This document shows, in pieces, positions 34,692-43,211 of a DNA stretch of 64,000 nucleotides (position 1 is its first letter; each line of letters opens with the position of its first letter). The notes below the pieces were generated by a model. It saw only the letters and a program-made list of their open reading frames with translations, made no database searches and was not told the DNA's origin. The stretch spans positions 1 to 64,000 of the forward strand of contig NZ_JACONV010000005.1 in assembly GCF_014358015.1 (NCBI RefSeq), written 5' to 3'. A program made the translations under genes and the position numbers. This DNA is from Pseudomonas triticifolii. GTDB lineage: Bacteria > Pseudomonadota > Gammaproteobacteria > Pseudomonadales > Pseudomonadaceae.

Positions 34692-34994
34692 ATGACAGTC
34701 ACTTCCGAGCTTTCCCCGGACAGGCGGCAACTGACCCTCTATATTGCGGGGCGCTTTGATTTTGCTACGCATCAGGCCTTTCGCAGCGCCTACGAGGGGC
34801 AAGCCGCAGACCTCAGCTATGTCGTCGACCTTCGCGATACCCACTATCTGGACAGCTCGGCGCTGGGCATGCTGCTGTTGCTGCGTGACCATGCCGGTGG
34901 CGACAGGGCGAAGGTGCGGCTCATCAACTGCACAGCCGATGTGTTCAAGATTCTCACGATCTCCAATTTCTCCAAGCTGTTTCAGTTGAGCTGA
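34692..34994 (+). CDS. hsbA: STAS-domain anti-sigma factor antagonist (HsbA-like)
   Basis: This 100-residue STAS protein has the expected switch serine region (DLRDTHYLDSSALGMLLLLR). In P. aeruginosa HsbA is phosphorylated and dephosphorylated by HsbR. When phosphorylated or not it binds the anti-sigma factor FlgM or a diguanylate cyclase, which shifts cells between swimming and biofilm. ATG 34692 follows fliJ by 60 bp and has an AGGAATTCCT stretch before it. Only 3 bp separate it from the next gene, its likely regulator. Confidence 0.85.
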   Translation: MTVTSELSPDRRQLTLYIAGRFDFATHQAFRSAYEGQAADLSYVVDLRDTHYLDSSALGMLLLLRDHAGGDRAKVRLINCTADVFKILTISNFSKLFQLS

Positions 34995-34997
34995 CGT

Positions 34998-36695
34998 TTG
35001 CAGTCTCCGTCGAAGGGCCTGTGCATTCTGATTGCCGACGACAGCGCCAGTGACCGCTTGCTGCTGTCGACCATTGTCGGTCGTCAGGGTCATAGAGTGC
35101 TGAGCGCGGCCAATGGACTGGAGGCTATCGCCATCTTCAGTGTCGAGCGTCCACACCTGATTCTGATGGACGCGATGATGCCGCTGATGGACGGATTCGA
35201 GGCCGCAAGACGGATCAAGGCCATGGCGGGCGAGTCGCTGGTGCCGATCATCTTCCTCACGTCCCTGACCGAAAGCGAAGCGCTGGCGCGTTGTCTGGAT
35301 GCTGGTGGCGACGATTTCCTGTCCAAGCCCTACAACCCATCCGTGCTAGCCGCCAAGATCAATGCCATGAACCGGCTCCGGGTACTGCAGGCTACTGTCC
35401 TGCAGCAGCGAGATCTGATCGCCACCCACCATGAGTACCTGCTCAACGAGCAGCGTGTCGCCAAGGCGGTGTTCGATCAGGTGGCGCATTCGGGTTGTCT
35501 GGGTGCGTCGAATATCCGTTATCTGCAATCGCCGTACGCGCTCTTCAACGGTGACCTGATGCTGGCGGCTTACACGCCTGCCGGGCAGATGCACGTCCTG
35601 CTGGGCGATTTCACGGGGCATGGGCTGCCCGCTGCGGTGGGGGCGATGCCGTTGGCTGAAGTGTTTTACGGCATGACGGCGAAGGGCTTCGGGCTGGTCG
35701 AAATCCTCCGTGAAATGAATGCCAAGCTCAAGCGTATCCTGCCGATCGACATGTTCTGCTGCGCGACCTTGCTGTGCGTCAATTCCGAGCAGCGCCAGGT
35801 GGAGGTCTGGAGTGGCGGCTTGCCGGACGGCTACCTGTTGCGCGGGGTCGAGGGTGATTCAGTGCCGCTGGTTTCCCGGCACCTGCCTTTGGGGGTGTTG
35901 AGTGTGGAGGCCTTCGAGGTGCGCACCGACGTCTATCCCGTGACTCCGGGTGACCGTATATTTCTGCTTTCTGATGGCGTGCTCGATACCAGTGACAGCC
36001 GCGATCAGCGCTTCGGCGTGCAGCGACTTCATGATGTGCTGGCCGCCAACCATCAGTCGTCGCTACTCATTCAGGAAATTCTTCAGGCGCTGAATGATTT
36101 TGGCGGCAAGGCCCGCGACGACGTCAGCCTGCTGGAAATCACCATCATCGACGAGTCGCAGGGTCCGCTGCCCACTCCGACCCATTTCGACAGCGGTGCG
36201 TCGAGTCCTCTGGACTGGTCTGTCAGTTTTGAATTCCGCGCCTCGACGCTCAAGCGTTTCAATCCGGTGCCTTACATCCTGCAATTGCTGCTTGAAGTAC
36301 ATGGCCTGCGTAATCAGGGCGGCGCGTTGCATGCAGTCATGGGAGAGTTGTACAGCAACGCCCTGGAGCACGGTGTGCTAGGGTTGGACTCGGCGCTCAA
36401 ACAGGATGCCTCGGGGTTTGCTCGCTACTATGAGCTGCGGGCCGAGCGCCTGGACAGGCTGCAGGCGGGGTTCATTCGCGTGAACCTGCAGATCGAGCCG
36501 GCAGCGAGTGGCGGTCTCCTGACGCTGAGTGTCGAAGACAGTGGCAACGGGTTTGATGTGCAGCAGGTGGTGGGTCATGTTCCTGTTGACGACGGCCTGT
36601 ATGGTCGGGGTATCAGACTTGTGTGTGAGTTGAGCCGAGAGGCCAGATGGTCCGCGGATGGCAGGATCGCCTGCGTGGAATTTTCCTGGGAGTGA
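34998..36695 (+). CDS. hsbR: Response regulator with PP2C phosphatase and anti-sigma kinase domains (HsbR-like)
   Basis: This 565-residue three-domain switch protein begins with a receiver domain (about 8-125) with Asp58 (LMDAMMPLMDG) and Lys in FLSKPYNP. A SpoIIE/PP2C phosphatase domain (about 175-390) has LLGDFTGHGLPAAVGAMPLA and LSDGVLDTSD. A C-terminal GHKL kinase domain (about 410-565) has MGELYSNALEHGV and VEDSGNGFDV. HsbR both phosphorylates and dephosphorylates HsbA, under control of HptB. The start is TTG at 34998 with a weak RBS, 3 bp after hsbA, so translation is probably coupled. Confidence 0.87.
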   Translation: MQSPSKGLCILIADDSASDRLLLSTIVGRQGHRVLSAANGLEAIAIFSVERPHLILMDAMMPLMDGFEAARRIKAMAGESLVPIIFLTSLTESEALARCLDAGGDDFLSKPYNPSVLAAKINAMNRLRVLQATVLQQRDLIATHHEYLLNEQRVAKAVFDQVAHSGCLGASNIRYLQSPYALFNGDLMLAAYTPAGQMHVLLGDFTGHGLPAAVGAMPLAEVFYGMTAKGFGLVEILREMNAKLKRILPIDMFCCATLLCVNSEQRQVEVWSGGLPDGYLLRGVEGDSVPLVSRHLPLGVLSVEAFEVRTDVYPVTPGDRIFLLSDGVLDTSDSRDQRFGVQRLHDVLAANHQSSLLIQEILQALNDFGGKARDDVSLLEITIIDESQGPLPTPTHFDSGASSPLDWSVSFEFRASTLKRFNPVPYILQLLLEVHGLRNQGGALHAVMGELYSNALEHGVLGLDSALKQDASGFARYYELRAERLDRLQAGFIRVNLQIEPAASGGLLTLSVEDSGNGFDVQQVVGHVPVDDGLYGRGIRLVCELSREARWSADGRIACVEFSWE

Positions 36696-36738
36696 GTGGC
36701 ATAATCGCGCCCTAAAGTCTTGATCAAGGAGTGAGCAA

Positions 36739-37095
36739 GTGTCGGTTCATCTGGATTACAGCGTGCTGAGCGCTTTGCAGGAAGTCATGGAGGATGAATA
36801 TCCGACATTGCTGGATGTGTTTCTAAAGGACTCCGAGCAGCGTCTTTCGCATCTGCGTATGGCACTGGAGCCTCAGGGCCTGGACCTTGAAACGCTGAGT
36901 TTGACGGCTCACAGCTTCAAGGGCAGCAGTAGCAATATGGGCGCGTTGCAGCTTTCCGAACTCTGTCGTCAGTTGGAAGAGCGTGCCCGCCAGCAGGAGA
37001 CGGCAGGACTCGAGGAACTGATCGGCAAGATTGACAGCGAGTACGTCACCATCCGCCGACTGTTCGCCGCAGAACGCCAGTTGTTCGTCGGCTGA
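36739..37095 (+). CDS. hptB: Histidine phosphotransfer protein (HptB-like)
   Basis: This 118-residue Hpt protein has the phosphate-accepting His58 in TAHSFKGSSSNMGA, the sequence signature of the family. In P. aeruginosa HptB collects phosphate from several hybrid kinases and passes it to HsbR. The start is GTG 36739 with AAGGAGTG before it. It follows hsbR by 43 bp. Its kinases are not in this window. Confidence 0.88.
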   Translation: MSVHLDYSVLSALQEVMEDEYPTLLDVFLKDSEQRLSHLRMALEPQGLDLETLSLTAHSFKGSSSNMGALQLSELCRQLEERARQQETAGLEELIGKIDSEYVTIRRLFAAERQLFVG

Positions 37096-37132
37096 CGTGA
37101 CATCCGCCTCTCTCAGAGGCGCAGTCTGCGTA

Positions 37133-37150
37133 TTGGCCCGACTCTTGCTA
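37133..37150 (+). promoter_or_regulatory. Sigma-54 promoter of fliK
   Basis: TTGGCCCGACTCTTGCTA has GG at 37135-37136 and GC at 37147-37148 (N10), with a near-perfect TTGGC-CG and TTGCTA. It lies 38 bp before the fliK ATG. A small GC-rich hairpin (37105-37121) precedes it. Confidence 0.8.
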
Positions 37151-37187
37151 TGTTCTTCGGTAACCAGCTGCTTATGCGGAGACCGAA

Positions 37188-38606
37188 ATGCCCCTCGCCA
37201 CCAACGCGCTTCTTCAGGCCACTGCCACCTCGACCAACCGGTCTGGTGCGGCCAGCAATGCGATCAAACCTGCGGACAGCAGCAAGGACGAGGCCTCGAG
37301 CTTCTCTAACGTGTATGCCAAGCAGGCAAAGGACGCCGCTCCGGCACGCGATGACGCCCCGGTCAAATCGACTCGTGACAAGCCTGGTCCGGATAAAGAC
37401 AAGGTCGCGGCTGGCAAGGACAATGCCTCCACCGACTCATCGTCTGCCGCCGACTCGTCAACGGTTGCCGATAGCGGCAATGGTTTGCCTGTACAGGCCA
37501 GTGCTGCCGATGCTGACAAGGCAGGCACAGATACCGCGCAGGCGGATGCGCAGGCTTCCGACGAGGCAGCGCTGGTCGTAACCGATCCTGTGCTGGACCC
37601 TGCGCTGCAAGCGCTGGCAGCACAGACACCGACGGTGCCGGTGCCTGTGCAATCCGCTGCCGCCAAGCCAGTCAGTCCCGATCCCAAGGCAGCCTCTGCA
37701 GCCCAGCTGATTACGGGGACTACGGCAACCTTGCCCGCCGCTCCAGCATTAGCCGAAGAAGCCTTCAATCCCGACGCCGACCCGCTGGATGGTCTGGAGG
37801 CGGTACAGCTTGCGCTGGAAAACGCCAGCGCCCGAACACACCTGGCCGGCCAGAATGCTCAGGCCGCCAGCAAAGCGACGCCTTCCAACGCAGAAGCCGA
37901 TCCCTCACAGAATATCGCCAATAACCTGTCGGCATTGAGCGAGCAGCTTCCGTCCGAAGGCAGCAGCACCGAGAGCAGCGACAAGTCCTTCAGTGGCCTG
38001 ATTGGTGAAGGCCTCAAAGATGTCAAAGCAGCAGCAGGCGATACCCGTGTCGACAACTTCGCCGACCGCCTGGCCGCCTTGAGCCAGGCTGCGCAGCCCG
38101 CCAGGGTCGCAGCCGCGCCCGCGTCCACACCGTTGATGAGTCAGCCACTGGCCATGCACCAGAGCGGCTGGACTGAGGGCGTTGTGGATCGCGTCATGTA
38201 CCTGTCGAGTCAAAACCTGAAATCGGCCGAGATCAAGCTTGAGCCAGCCGAGCTGGGCCGGTTGGATATTCGCGTGAGCATGGCGCCGGACCAGCAGACT
38301 CAGGTCACGTTCATGAGTGCCCATCTGGGCGTTCGTGAAGCGCTTGAAAACCAGATGTCGCGTTTGCGCGAGTCGTTCAACCAGCAGGGCCTCGGTCAGG
38401 TTGACGTGAACGTCTCCGATCAATCGCAACAGCAGGCTCAGCAGCAGGCGCAGGAACAGGCCAGCAGGGCTCAGCGTGGCGGGCGCAGCGGAGGAATGGG
38501 GGCGGGTGATGGTTCCGATGACGGCGGTATCGCCGATGCGGCCGTTGCTGTCAGCCAGCCAGCGGCACGAGTGATCGGCACCAGCGAGATCGATTACTAC
38601 GCTTGA
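37188..38606 (+). CDS. fliK: Hook-length control protein FliK
   Basis: FliK measures hook length and switches the export gate from hook to filament subunits. The 472-residue product is rich in Ala, Asp, Ser and Lys in its N-terminal two-thirds. The conserved Flg_hook domain is at about 340-430: KSAEIKLEPAELGRLDIRVS and VTFMSAHLGVREALENQMSR, followed by a Gln-rich tail. Low similarity outside the domain is normal. It follows hptB by 92 bp with its own RpoN-type promoter. Confidence 0.93.
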   Translation: MPLATNALLQATATSTNRSGAASNAIKPADSSKDEASSFSNVYAKQAKDAAPARDDAPVKSTRDKPGPDKDKVAAGKDNASTDSSSAADSSTVADSGNGLPVQASAADADKAGTDTAQADAQASDEAALVVTDPVLDPALQALAAQTPTVPVPVQSAAAKPVSPDPKAASAAQLITGTTATLPAAPALAEEAFNPDADPLDGLEAVQLALENASARTHLAGQNAQAASKATPSNAEADPSQNIANNLSALSEQLPSEGSSTESSDKSFSGLIGEGLKDVKAAAGDTRVDNFADRLAALSQAAQPARVAAAPASTPLMSQPLAMHQSGWTEGVVDRVMYLSSQNLKSAEIKLEPAELGRLDIRVSMAPDQQTQVTFMSAHLGVREALENQMSRLRESFNQQGLGQVDVNVSDQSQQQAQQQAQEQASRAQRGGRSGGMGAGDGSDDGGIADAAVAVSQPAARVIGTSEIDYYA

Positions 38607-38669
38607 CCGTGTGCCGGTCTTCGCAGCTAACAGAGAGCCACAGGCGCGCGACTGCTGGCGATGAGTAGT

Positions 38670-38705
38670 GACGCGGTATGAGGGTTAAGACCGCGTCGCC
38701 CTCAT
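38670..38705. repeat. Two interleaved inverted repeats
   Basis: GACGCGGT (38670-38677) pairs with ACCGCGTC (38690-38697), and ATGAGGG (38678-38684) pairs with CCCTCAT (38699-38705). The order is arm 1, arm 2, arm 1', arm 2', so the two stems exclude each other or could form a strained pseudoknot. Confidence 0.6.
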
Positions 38706-38863
38706 CGTCGGATTGCCGCCCGGCTCCGGCGCTTTCATATGCGCACAACAGGTTTTCTTCAGCCGGTTATGCACGGCTTCATCAGAAATACCGTCGTGCA
38801 TCCAGTAGGGCGATCAAGCGGCTGGTAACTGTTTGTGTCCAATACCTCCCTGTTGATACAACT

Positions 38864-38880
38864 CTGGCATAACACTTGCT
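38864..38880 (+). promoter_or_regulatory. Sigma-54 promoter of fliLMNOPQR-flhB
   Basis: CTGGCATAACACTTGCT has GG at 38866-38867 and GC at 38878-38879 (N10), with TGGCA and TTGCT intact. It is 51 bp before fliL, and the eight genes that follow are closely packed. Confidence 0.85.
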
Positions 38881-38930
38881 CTTCCCCTGTCACGTATTGA
38901 AGACCCCTTGAATAGTGACGGATTATTGGC

Positions 38931-39431
38931 ATGGCGAAGAGCGAAGAAGTTAAAGACCCCGCTTCCAAAGGCAAACTCAAGCTCATTATCGTCGCGGTTG
39001 TGGCGCTGCTGCTCGCCGTTGGCCTGTCGGTGGGGGCTACCTGGTTCATCATGCACAAGGGTGAAACCAAGCCCGACCCTGCAGCCGCGGCGGCCGCTGC
39101 CAACGTCAAGCCAGTGGCGGTTTACGAACCGTTGACTCCTGCTTTCGTGGTCAACTTCAACGCCAATGGCCGTCAACGCTACATGCAGGTCAGCATCACC
39201 ATGCTGGGCCGCAATGCAGCCGACATGGAGGCCTTGAAGGTGCACATGCCGGTGATCCGCAACAACCTGGTCATGCTGTTTGCCGCCATCCCTTTCGAAT
39301 CACTAGCCTCGCCAATCGGCCAGGAAATGCTGCGTCAGAAGGCGACCGCCAGTATTCAGGAAGTGGCACAGAAAGAACTCGGCAAGACTGTGATCGAACA
39401 GCTGCTCTTCACTAACTTCGTATTGCAGTAG
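38931..39431 (+). CDS. fliL: Flagellar basal body protein FliL
   Basis: FliL is an inner-membrane protein that forms a ring around the stator and helps it work. The 166 residues have a single membrane segment at about 15-40 (LKLIIVAVVALLLAVGLSVG). A short Ala-rich linker and the periplasmic FliL domain (FVVNFNANGRQRYMQVSITM, FAAIPFESLASPIGQEMLRQ) follow. It is the first gene of the fliL-flhB unit. Confidence 0.96.
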   Translation: MAKSEEVKDPASKGKLKLIIVAVVALLLAVGLSVGATWFIMHKGETKPDPAAAAAAANVKPVAVYEPLTPAFVVNFNANGRQRYMQVSITMLGRNAADMEALKVHMPVIRNNLVMLFAAIPFESLASPIGQEMLRQKATASIQEVAQKELGKTVIEQLLFTNFVLQ

Positions 39432-39440
39432 GACCCTGAC

Positions 39441-40409
39441 ATGGCCGTGCAAGACCTGCTGTCCCAGGATGAGATCGACGCGCTGCTGCATGGCGTTGAC
39501 GATGGTATGGTCCCGACCGAAAGCGCCAGCGAGCCCGGCAGCGTCAAAAGTTATGACCTGACCAGTCAGGACCGGATCGTGCGGGGTCGCATGCCGACCC
39601 TGGAAATGATCAACGAACGATTCGCCCGTTACACCCGCATCAGCATGTTCAACCTGCTGCGCCGTTCGGCGGATGTGGCGGTGGGCGGCGTGCAGGTGAT
39701 GAAATTCGGTGAGTACGTGCATTCGCTGTACGTGCCTACCAGCCTCAATCTGGCCAAGATCAAGCCGCTGCGCGGAACGGCGTTGTTCATTCTCGATGCC
39801 AAGCTGGTGTTCAAGCTGGTGGATAACTTCTTTGGCGGCGATGGCCGTCACGCGAAGATCGAGGGTCGTGAATTCACGCCCACCGAACTGCGCGTGGTGC
39901 GCATGGTGCTGGATCAGGCGTTCATCGACCTGAAGGAAGCCTGGCAGGCGATCATGGAAGTGAACTTCGAGTACATCAACTCCGAAGTGAACCCGGCCAT
40001 GGCCAACATCGTCGGGCCGAGCGAGGCGGTGGTGATTTCCACCTTCCACATCGAGCTTGATGGCGGTGGCGGCGATCTGCACGTGACCATGCCGTACTCG
40101 ATGATCGAGCCGATCCGCGAAATGCTCGACGCCGGTTTCCAGTCGGATCTTGATGATCAGGACGAGCGTTGGGTCAACGCGCTTAAGGAAGACGTGCTGG
40201 ATGTCAACGTGCCGTTGAATACCACCATTGCGCAACGGCAGTTGCCGCTGCGCGACATTCTGCACATGCGTCCTGGCGACGTGATCCCGATAGAACTTTC
40301 CGACTCGCTGGTCTTGCGCGCCAACGGCGTGCCGTCCTTCAAGGTCAAGCTAGGCTCGCACAAGGGCAAGATGGCCCTGCAGGTCATCGAACCCATAGCG
40401 CGACGCTGA
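39441..40409 (+). CDS. fliM: Flagellar motor switch protein FliM
   Basis: FliM forms the C ring with FliG and FliN and binds phosphorylated CheY. The CheY-binding peptide is visible at the N-terminus (DLLSQDEIDALLHGVDDG, about 4-22). The middle domain has RGRMPTLEMINERFARYTRI and FGGDGRHAKIEGREFT, and the C-terminal SpoA domain has LPLRDILHMRPGDVIPIELS. 322 residues is normal. It lies 9 bp after fliL. Confidence 0.98.
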   Translation: MAVQDLLSQDEIDALLHGVDDGMVPTESASEPGSVKSYDLTSQDRIVRGRMPTLEMINERFARYTRISMFNLLRRSADVAVGGVQVMKFGEYVHSLYVPTSLNLAKIKPLRGTALFILDAKLVFKLVDNFFGGDGRHAKIEGREFTPTELRVVRMVLDQAFIDLKEAWQAIMEVNFEYINSEVNPAMANIVGPSEAVVISTFHIELDGGGGDLHVTMPYSMIEPIREMLDAGFQSDLDDQDERWVNALKEDVLDVNVPLNTTIAQRQLPLRDILHMRPGDVIPIELSDSLVLRANGVPSFKVKLGSHKGKMALQVIEPIARR

Positions 40410-40471
40410 CCTGTCAGGATGGCGTTGCAACTTTATTGCGTAATTGAATCATTGCTCGCAGAGGATTACCG

Positions 40472-40933
40472 ATGGCTGATGAAAACGATATGACGTCTGC
40501 TGAAGATCAGGCACTGGCCGATGAGTGGGCTGCGGCACTGGGTGAGGCAGGTGAGGGCGGTCAGGCTGATATCGACGCGCTGTTGGCAGCCGATGCCGGG
40601 AACTCGACCAGTCGCTTGACCATGGAAGAGTTCGGCAGCGTGCCGAAAAACACCGCACCTGTGACGCTGGACGGTCCCAACCTGGACGTGATTCTGGACA
40701 TTCCGGTATCGATTTCCATGGAAGTGGGCAGCACCGATATCAACATCCGCAACCTGTTGCAGCTCAACCAGGGCTCGGTCATCGAGCTGGATCGTCTGGC
40801 AGGTGAGCCGCTGGATGTGCTGGTCAACGGCACGCTGATCGCCCATGGCGAAGTGGTCGTGGTCAACGAGAAATTCGGCATCCGTCTGACCGACGTGATA
40901 AGCCCGAGTGAACGCATCAAGAAGTTACGCTGA
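40472..40933 (+). CDS. fliN: Flagellar motor switch protein FliN
   Basis: FliN is the third switch protein. The 153-residue product has an acidic, poorly conserved N-terminal part with a FliM-like stretch (GQADIDALLAAD). The C-terminal SpoA domain (about 68-150) has LDVILDIPVSISMEVGSTDI, NLLQLNQGSVIELDRLAGEP and VNGTLIAHGEVVVVNEKFGI. It ends just before the fliO ATG without a gap. Confidence 0.97.
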   Translation: MADENDMTSAEDQALADEWAAALGEAGEGGQADIDALLAADAGNSTSRLTMEEFGSVPKNTAPVTLDGPNLDVILDIPVSISMEVGSTDINIRNLLQLNQGSVIELDRLAGEPLDVLVNGTLIAHGEVVVVNEKFGIRLTDVISPSERIKKLR

Positions 40934-41371
40934 ATGAAGCGGCTCATGGCGCTGTTGCCGCTCCTGCCTTCGTTGGCGTGGGCGGCCGAACCGGTTGCAC
41001 AGACAGCTCCTGTGGTGGCCAATACCGTCACCGGCGGGATGGGCGGGCAGATCGTGCAGTTGCTGTTCGGTCTGTTGTTGGTGGTCGGTCTGATCTTTGT
41101 GTTGGCGTGGGTCATGCGTCGGGTGCAGCGGATCGGGCCGAACAACAGCCAGGTTATCGAACTGGTGAGCTCTCGGGCTATCGGGCCGCGTGATCGTCTG
41201 GTCCTGGTTCAGGTGGGCGGTGAGCAGGTTCTGCTGGGGATCACCCCTGGCAACATCACCACCCTGCACGTGCTCAAAGAGCCCGTGCAGGTACCGGTCC
41301 GTGAACAGACCACGCCTGAGTTCGCTCAGCGTCTGCTGGAATTGATGGGCAAGGATAAGGACAAGAAGTAA
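40934..41371 (+). CDS. fliO: Flagellar export protein FliO
   Basis: FliO helps the FliP gate complex to assemble. The 145-residue product has a signal-like N-terminus ([20 protein letters not shown]), one membrane segment at about 35-56 ([20 protein letters not shown]), and the FliO domain ([36 protein letters not shown]). It starts directly after the fliN stop and overlaps fliP by one base. Confidence 0.93.
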   Translation: MKRLMALLPLLPSLAWAAEPVAQTAPVVANTVTGGMGGQIVQLLFGLLLVVGLIFVLAWVMRRVQRIGPNNSQVIELVSSRAIGPRDRLVLVQVGGEQVLLGITPGNITTLHVLKEPVQVPVREQTTPEFAQRLLELMGKDKDKK

Positions 41372-42123
41372 TGGGCGCCTTGCGTTTGCTGATACTGCTG
41401 CTGGTGGCAATGGCCGCGCCTGTTGCGTTGGCGGCCGATCCGCTGTCGATCCCGGCGATCACGCTGTCCAACGGTACCGATGGGCAGCAGGAGTATTCGG
41501 TCAGTCTGCAGATCCTGCTGATCATGACCGCGCTGAGCTTCATTCCGGCGTTCGTGATGCTGATGACCAGTTTCACGCGGATCATCATTGTCTTTTCGAT
41601 TCTGCGTCAGGCGCTCGGCCTGCAGCAGACCCCGTCGAACCAGATCCTGACCGGCATGGCGCTGTTTCTGACCATGTTCATCATGGCACCGGTCTTCGAT
41701 CGGGTGAATCAGGATGCCTTGCAGCCTTATCTGGCCGAGCAGTTGACGGCGCAGGATGCGGTCGCCAAGGCGCAGGTGCCGATCAAGGATTTCATGCTGG
41801 CGCAGACACGTACCAGCGACCTTGAACTGTTCATGCGCCTGTCCAAGCGTACCGACATTGCGTCTCCAGATGCGGCACCGCTGACCATTCTGGTTCCGGC
41901 CTTTGTGATTTCCGAGCTGAAAACCGCGTTCCAGATCGGCTTCATGATCTTCATTCCGTTTCTGATTATCGACCTGGTCGTGGCCAGTGTGCTGATGGCC
42001 ATGGGTATGATGATGCTGTCGCCGCTGATCATTTCCCTGCCGTTCAAAATCATGCTGTTTGTGCTGGTGGATGGCTGGGCGCTGATCGTCGGCACATTGG
42101 CTGGCAGTTTTGGTGGCGTATGA
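41371..42123 (+). CDS. fliP: Flagellar export gate protein FliP
   Basis: FliP is the main subunit of the membrane export gate. The 250-residue product has a cleavable signal peptide ([20 protein letters not shown], cut near ALAAD) and four membrane segments. Family motifs seen are [40 protein letters not shown] and [20 protein letters not shown]. Length is normal. It overlaps fliO by one base. Confidence 0.97.
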   Translation: MGALRLLILLLVAMAAPVALAADPLSIPAITLSNGTDGQQEYSVSLQILLIMTALSFIPAFVMLMTSFTRIIIVFSILRQALGLQQTPSNQILTGMALFLTMFIMAPVFDRVNQDALQPYLAEQLTAQDAVAKAQVPIKDFMLAQTRTSDLELFMRLSKRTDIASPDAAPLTILVPAFVISELKTAFQIGFMIFIPFLIIDLVVASVLMAMGMMMLSPLIISLPFKIMLFVLVDGWALIVGTLAGSFGGV

Positions 42124-42148
42124 ATCGTTTTGCTGAGGAGTCTGCCCG

Positions 42149-42418
42149 ATGACGCCGGAAGTAGCGGTCGATCTGTTTCGTGAAGCGTTGTGGCTGACCA
42201 CGGTGCTGGTGGCGATTCTTGTGGTGCCGAGCCTGATCTGCGGTCTGTTGGTGGCCATGTTTCAGGCGGCCACCCAGATCAACGAACAGACCCTGAGCTT
42301 TCTGCCGCGCCTGATTGTCATGTTGGTGACGCTCATCGTGATCGGCCCCTGGCTGTTGAAAATCTTCATGGAATACATGTTGTCGCTGTACAACAGTATT
42401 CCGACACTGATCGGTTAA
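42149..42418 (+). CDS. fliQ: Flagellar export gate protein FliQ
   Basis: FliQ is an 89-residue gate subunit with two membrane segments forming a hairpin. Seen: MTPEVAVDLFREALWLTTVL, GLLVAMFQAATQINEQTLSF and PRLIVMLVTLIVIGPWLLKI, all strongly conserved. It lies 25 bp after fliP and 6 bp before the fliR start. Confidence 0.97.
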   Translation: MTPEVAVDLFREALWLTTVLVAILVVPSLICGLLVAMFQAATQINEQTLSFLPRLIVMLVTLIVIGPWLLKIFMEYMLSLYNSIPTLIG

Positions 42419-42424
42419 CGCTGC

Positions 42425-43210
42425 GTGCAGCCGATGCTGGCGCTGACCGACATCCAGATCAGTACCTGGGTCGCAAGCTTCATGCTGCCTCTGTTTCGCA
42501 TCGTTGCCTTGCTGATGACCATGCCGATCATCGGTACCACGCTGGTCCCCCGGCGTGTGCGTCTTTACTTTGCGGTTGCCGTCACCGTGGTCGTGGCGCC
42601 GGTATTGCCAGCGATGCCGCCGGTGCAAGCCCTCGATCTCAGTGCGTTGTTGCTGATCGGCGAGCAGATCATCATCGGTGCCGGGCTCGGGCTCTCGCTG
42701 CAGCTGTTCTTTCACGCCTTTGTAGTGGCGGGGCAGATCATCTCTATGCAGATGGGGATGGGCTTCGCGTCCATGGTCGACCCCACCAACGGCGTTTCCT
42801 CCGCCACCATCGGGCAGTTTTTCACCATGCTCGTGACGCTGCTGTTCCTGGCCATGAACGGCCATCTGGTGGTGCTGGAAATCCTCGTCGAGAGCTTTAC
42901 GACCATGCCGGTGGGCAGCGGTCTGCTGGTCAACAATTTCTGGGAACTGGCGAACGGGCTTGGCTGGGTGCTCAGTTCGGGCCTGAGGCTGGTGCTGCCG
43001 GCGATCACTGCACTGCTGGTCATCAGCATCGCGTTCGGCGTCATGACGCGCGCTGCACCGCAGCTCAATATCTTTTCCATTGGTTTTCCGCTGACACTGG
43101 TGCTGGGCATGGTCATTCTATGGATGACCATGGGCGACATTCTCAATCAGTACCAGCCCATGGCCGTCGAGGCCCTGCAAAGGGTGCGCGACATGGTGAG
43201 GGCTCGTTGA
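42425..43210 (+). CDS. fliR: Flagellar export gate protein FliR
   Basis: FliR caps the FliP-FliQ gate helix. The 261-residue product is very hydrophobic with about six membrane segments (LPLFRIVALLMTMPIIGTTL, IISMQMGMGFASMVDPTNGV). It starts with GTG 42425; a downstream ATG at 42434 is also in frame. It ends 1 bp before flhB, in keeping with tight co-expression of the gate. Confidence 0.95.
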   Translation: MQPMLALTDIQISTWVASFMLPLFRIVALLMTMPIIGTTLVPRRVRLYFAVAVTVVVAPVLPAMPPVQALDLSALLLIGEQIIIGAGLGLSLQLFFHAFVVAGQIISMQMGMGFASMVDPTNGVSSATIGQFFTMLVTLLFLAMNGHLVVLEILVESFTTMPVGSGLLVNNFWELANGLGWVLSSGLRLVLPAITALLVISIAFGVMTRAAPQLNIFSIGFPLTLVLGMVILWMTMGDILNQYQPMAVEALQRVRDMVRAR

Positions 43211-43211
43211 G

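Larger units (their letters stand above)
38607..38930. other. 324-bp intergenic region between fliK and fliL
   Basis: No convincing gene; a short 64-codon frame at 38678-38872 is not supported. It holds a pair of overlapping inverted repeats (38670-38705) and a sigma-54 promoter (38864-38880). The leader of fliL would be about 40 nt. Confidence 0.7.

Noticed and set aside
38678..38872. 64-codon open frame in the fliK-fliL gap
   Set aside because: No RBS, low-complexity arginine/serine product, covers the interleaved repeats and the promoter region; probably chance.
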